From: Tunturiibacter gelidiferens
Lineage (GTDB): Bacteria; Acidobacteriota; Terriglobia; Terriglobales; Acidobacteriaceae
DNA: 64,000 bases
Assembly: GCF_013410115.1 (NCBI RefSeq)
Contig: NZ_JACCCV010000001.1
Location: 2,542,001-2,606,000 of the forward strand
Direction of reading: 5' to 3'
The position numbers were made by a program, and so were the translations under genes. Shown here piece by piece: positions 61,071 to 64,000 of the stretch (position 1 is its first letter; the number at the start of each line of letters is the position of its first letter). Below the pieces are notes generated by a model. That model had not been told where the DNA came from and did no database searches. It was given only the letters and a program-made list of their open reading frames with translations.

Positions 61071-61336
61071 AGTGCAAGCATGTGTGGGAGCATATCTCCG
61101 GCTATCTGGATGGGACGCTGGATGCAGCGGTGCTGGAAGAGGTGCAGAAGCATCTGGAGCATTGTGAGATTTGTTCTGCGATTCTGGATTCGACGCGCAA
61201 TATTTTGATTTTGACCGCAGATGAGCGTGTCTTTGAACTACCGCTGGGCTTTAGCGAGCGGCTGCACGCGAGGTTGGAGGCAGAGATGCGGGGTTTTACT
61301 TACAGGCCCTCCGGGTCGGGCGAGGGCGATACCTAG
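61061..61336 (+). CDS. Zinc-binding anti-sigma factor
   Basis: 91 residues from the ATG at 61061, overlapping the sigma gene's stop. Zinc motif of ZAS proteins: H near residue 6 (CKHVWEHISGYLDG) and HLEHCEICSAIL. No membrane helix, so a cytoplasmic thiol- or metal-sensing anti-sigma. Zn release on oxidation or copper attack would free the sigma factor; this is inference. It ends in a four-base overlap with the gene on the other strand. Confidence 0.87.
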   Translation: MVLECKHVWEHISGYLDGTLDAAVLEEVQKHLEHCEICSAILDSTRNILILTADERVFELPLGFSERLHARLEAEMRGFTYRPSGSGEGDT

Positions 61337-61797
61337 GAACCGCGATGAATCATGGAGTGAGTGATCCACTCGGCCGCCACCAGGATGAGGGTGATGACGG
61401 CGAGCGCGATCTGGAGGTGTTCCGAGCGCCGTTGGCTGGGAGTAGCTGGCTGGGTGCGCCACTGCGAGGAAGGGCGGGTGCGCAGGGAGCGAATGCGCCA
61501 GATGACGTAGAGATTAACGAAGGAGCCAAGGGTCGCGGCTATCATCATGGGGATTCGGATAGCGTCGCGATGGAAGCCGGTAGGGTGTGGGTGGATGCCA
61601 AAGGTGGCCGACGCGAGGGCGCTGAGGCCGATGGCGACTCGAACTCCGCTGAGGGCGATGACTGCCGTGCAGGCACTCTGCAAAACGATAAAGACGAGGC
61701 TGGTGGCGGTGACGAGCCAGGTTTTTCTGCTCTCCGGTGGGGGAAGGGCCGACGGCGCCTGGGGCGAGACAGTTCGGGAGGTTGTCTGAAGGGCCAT
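61333..61797 (-). CDS. Three/four-helix membrane protein, unknown
   Basis: 154 residues. Helices at about 27-48 (TATSLVFIVLQSACTAVIAL), 50-68, 80-100 and 128-146, with an Arg-rich loop (RIRSLRTRPSSQWR) between the third and fourth. N-terminus is Pro/Ser-rich and cytoplasmic. No family recognised. Convergent with the sigma/anti-sigma operon. Confidence 0.72.
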   Translation of the reverse strand: MALQTTSRTVSPQAPSALPPPESRKTWLVTATSLVFIVLQSACTAVIALSGVRVAIGLSALASATFGIHPHPTGFHRDAIRIPMMIAATLGSFVNLYVIWRIRSLRTRPSSQWRTQPATPSQRRSEHLQIALAVITLILVAAEWITHSMIHRGS

Positions 61798-61887
61798 CTG
61801 TTCCTCAAGTTATAGACGTATCAGCGTGGTTGTCGAGGGACCGGGAGATATAGTGTCGGTATCTTTTGTGCCAGGAGTCGGGAAGGG

Positions 61888-62640
61888 TCACCAGGGACGG
61901 CTCAGGGGGAAGATCAGCTGCCTGACCGGGGAGTCGGGCGATTCGAGTGCGATTGCTCCGGCTGCTTCGATCCCCAGGGATAAATCGCTGACGAAGAACA
62001 ACTTCCCTTGATCATCTGGCGATTCGGCGATGCGAACGGGGTGCAGGGTTACTGATTCGAACGATATATCGAAGGATGCCAGGGAGGCGATGAGGCCGCG
62101 GCCGTCTGCTTTGAGGACTGCTTCTTTGCGGGTCCAGTAGCGGTAGAAGGTTTTGACGCGAGCCTGTGGGTCGGTGATTGCAGCCAGGGAACGGCTTTCG
62201 CTCGCCGTGAAGTTGTGGTGGGCGACCTCCATGATGTCGGTCGACCGGTCGAAGTATTCCACATCGACTCCGATGTGGCCAGTGCGGGTGAGTGCGATGA
62301 GGATTGTGTCTTTGGAATGAGCTACGTTGAAGGCGATCCTAGGGCCGTTGCGATGGGAGAGCTGAGGTTTTCCGTGAACTCTGGTTGTGATCGTTAGAGA
62401 GAGGGGATCAAGTCCCGAAGCGTTTCCGAGAAGGATTCTCAGACATGCCCGTCCGACGGAGAAATGTTCCTGGACCCGTCCCGTTCGGCGACGGCTGGCT
62501 TGGAGCTGTTCGGCGTGAGTGAGAAGCGGGGCGAAACGGTCGTGCAGTCCTGTGGCACCGGCCAGGTCGATCCGCCAGAGTTGCACTTCGCCGGCCTCCA
62601 GTGGCGGGAGGGTATCGACCTGTTTCCAATCACTCGACAT
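61888..62640 (-). CDS. Sfp-type 4'-phosphopantetheinyl transferase
   Basis: 250 residues from the ATG at 62640. It transfers phosphopantetheine from CoA to carrier-protein serines. Key motifs: GVDVE (near residue 123, Mg site) and WTRKEAVLKADGRGL (near 168-182). Size and motif spacing are those of Sfp, which serves NRPS/PKS carriers rather than AcpS. It is divergent from the NRPS gene across 340 bp, so most likely activates that enzyme. Confidence 0.92.
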   Translation of the reverse strand: MSSDWKQVDTLPPLEAGEVQLWRIDLAGATGLHDRFAPLLTHAEQLQASRRRTGRVQEHFSVGRACLRILLGNASGLDPLSLTITTRVHGKPQLSHRNGPRIAFNVAHSKDTILIALTRTGHIGVDVEYFDRSTDIMEVAHHNFTASESRSLAAITDPQARVKTFYRYWTRKEAVLKADGRGLIASLASFDISFESVTLHPVRIAESPDDQGKLFFVSDLSLGIEAAGAIALESPDSPVRQLIFPLSRPW

Positions 62641-62980
62641 AAGAGACAAAAGGGGCGCGATGCAACCGTGTTGCCATCATAACCAGTCCGTTGGGTACTT
62701 TAGTTCTCGTGCGCCCGGGAAGACGGTGAAATACTGGGAAACATACAACTTTCAGGTATTTTCGAGCACGATAGTCTTAATCGGTTTTTGGAATTATGCG
62801 TACAATTAGGCAACATGAGCGGGTTGACTTCGAGAGCTTCTGGCAGTACCTTTCGCTCCAGTTGCATCCTTTATTTAAGTATTGAGCGATGTCAGCGAAT
62901 TAGCGATCGATTAGCCAATGCCGGTAGGGCACTCTGAGTCAATTTCGTTTCTGCTGCGTTTCTGATCTGCGTGGGGCTCG
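62641..62980. other. 340-bp divergent spacer between PPTase and NRPS
   Basis: No gene seen. Contains an A/T-rich centre with TACAAT at about 62800 as a possible -10 box toward the NRPS, but a clear -35 is absent. Confidence 0.5.
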
Positions 62981-64000
62981 ATGGAGAACGATGGACATGT
63001 TAAGAATTCGGCCACTGAGGGCGAGCGACTGATGGGTCTTTCCCAGACTCCCGAAGCTCCGGAGTTGAACGGATTGGACGGGAGGGCTCTCGACACGATC
63101 GTGAGTGTCTTTGAGCGAGTGGCTGCGGCAAAATCCGACGCGGTTGCGATCGTCTGCGGCGAGACTCGCTGGACTTACGGACTGCTGAACGCGAAGGCGA
63201 ACCATCTCGCCGGGGTGTTACGGGAGATTGGGGTTCGAACGGACTCCTTTGTTGCCGTCTATCTTGACCGCTCGCCTGAGATGGTGGCGGCGATACTCGG
63301 CATCCTGAAGGCCGGAGGCGGGTATCTTCCGATCGACTTTGGATATCCCAAGGCCCGGGTACTGGAGATGGTTGAGGATGCGAGGCCGGTTGCGATTCTA
63401 ACGACTGCATCTCTTGCTTCGGGGGTATCTGGGGAGTTAGCCGCTTTGTCCGTGTCGGTTGTGGAGATGGATAATTCCGCGGCGGACTCTTTGAGAACGG
63501 ACGATCCGCCACCTGCATCGACAGGAGAAGATTTAGCGTATCTGATGTATACCTCGGGTTCGACCGGGAAGCCAAAGGGCGTGATGGTGACGCACAGGAA
63601 TGTACTGCGCCTTCTGGAGCAGACCGATGCGTGGTTTCACTTCGGAGCGAACGATGTGTGGACGATGTTTCACTCCATTGCGTTCGACTTTTCGGTGTGG
63701 GAGATTTGGGGACCGTTATTGACGGGTGGGAGACTGGTGATCGTACCGTTCGCCGTGAGCCGCTCGCCAAGGGATTTCTACGAGCTTCTCTCGATGGAGC
63801 GGGTGACGGTGCTCAATCAGACCCCATCGGCATTCTTCATGTTGATCCAGGTGGAGCAAGACAGTGCTGTTCTTCCGCTGTCACTGCGCGTTGTCATCTT
63901 CGGCGGTGAGGCTTTGCAGTACCGCAAGCTGGCTCCGTGGTTCCAGCGACACGGAGATACGGCCCCGCGGCTGGTGAACATGTACGGGATCACGGAGACG
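62981..64000 (+). CDS. NRPS adenylation domain, cut by window edge (threonine-type code)
   Basis: 340 codons from the ATG at 62981, open at the right edge. An A domain begins within 25 residues, so the first module has no condensation domain. Motifs: A1/A2 GGGYLPIDF, A3 YTSGSTGKPKG near residue 190, A4 FDFSVWEIW, A5 MYGITET. Residues at the positions of the GrsA specificity code read D-F-W-N-I-G-M, the start of the known threonine code DFWNIGMVHK; the last three are beyond or uncertain. The remainder of the synthetase lies outside. Confidence 0.9.
   Translation, partial: MENDGHVKNSATEGERLMGLSQTPEAPELNGLDGRALDTIVSVFERVAAAKSDAVAIVCGETRWTYGLLNAKANHLAGVLREIGVRTDSFVAVYLDRSPEMVAAILGILKAGGGYLPIDFGYPKARVLEMVEDARPVAILTTASLASGVSGELAALSVSVVEMDNSAADSLRTDDPPPASTGEDLAYLMYTSGSTGKPKGVMVTHRNVLRLLEQTDAWFHFGANDVWTMFHSIAFDFSVWEIWGPLLTGGRLVIVPFAVSRSPRDFYELLSMERVTVLNQTPSAFFMLIQVEQDSAVLPLSLRVVIFGGEALQYRKLAPWFQRHGDTAPRLVNMYGITET

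Overview
The window is GC-rich, densely coded and has no phage, insertion sequence, CRISPR array, rRNA or tRNA that I could recognise. Gene content points to an Acidobacteriota of the Terriglobia type (Granulicella, Edaphobacter or Terriglobus-like): many secreted glycoside hydrolases, a PEP-CTERM protein, a GH18-deacetylase-glycosyltransferase fusion, and thioredoxin-reductase-type response regulators. This placement is inferred from gene families, not from a marker gene.

Layout. 1-4 kb: a ChbG-type deacetylase (cut by the left edge), a secreted GH3 beta-glucosidase, a VOC protein and a lipoprotein. 4-8.6 kb: a sensor kinase and a receiver-thioredoxin-reductase fusion facing a LuxR regulator that lacks the phosphoacceptor Asp. 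8.8-16 kb: PruA, a three-domain polysaccharide enzyme, a membrane glycosyltransferase and an ATP-grasp-like protein. 17-21 kb: PilZ, a second LuxR protein without the Asp, a J-domain protein, a Sel1 protein and a BNR protein. 21.7-24.3 kb: phenylalanine hydroxylase, a Gly/Tyr-rich secreted protein and a PEP-CTERM protein with a sigma-54-type promoter. 24.3-27.7 kb: siroheme synthesis plus a siroheme nitrite/sulfite reductase behind a Cys-rich leader ORF and terminator hairpin. 27.7-37.3 kb: PhoU, then wall-sugar genes: a symporter-serine hydrolase-NamZ fusion, an amino-sugar kinase, an Hsp70-like protein and a GH20 hexosaminidase. 37.5-40.1 kb: an outer-membrane porin and MsrB.

40.2-49.9 kb is one of the two most interesting regions. 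UxaC, a LarA homologue, gluconokinase and a gluconate-5-dehydrogenase-like SDR form a co-directional series. The nickel-pincer cofactor genes larE, larC and larB lie opposite. Together they suggest a glucuronate route that goes fructuronate, mannonate, gluconate, 6-phosphogluconate, with the nickel enzyme acting as a C2 epimerase.

50-56 kb holds glycogen debranching enzyme GlgX and a very large GH13 protein, meeting tail to tail. 56.7-61.3 kb is the other key region: a Cys-rich secreted peptide, a DUF692 (MNIO) enzyme and a DUF2063 partner (bufferin-like RiPP operon), divergent from a redoxin and a DoxX-ECF sigma-anti-sigma operon. Four non-coding sites of the form TGTAACC-N16-nTCnAA lie upstream of the peptide operon, the redoxin, the DoxX-sigma operon and msrB 19 kb away; I read these as the sigma factor's regulon. 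The window ends in an Sfp-type phosphopantetheinyl transferase and the start of an NRPS whose visible specificity residues spell a threonine code.

Intergenic DNA contains at least two dispersed repeat families: a roughly 120-bp element (21.5 kb and 44.7 kb, opposite orientations) and a short TTCGACT(A/T)CGCTCAGGGT family (45.1 and 56.6 kb).
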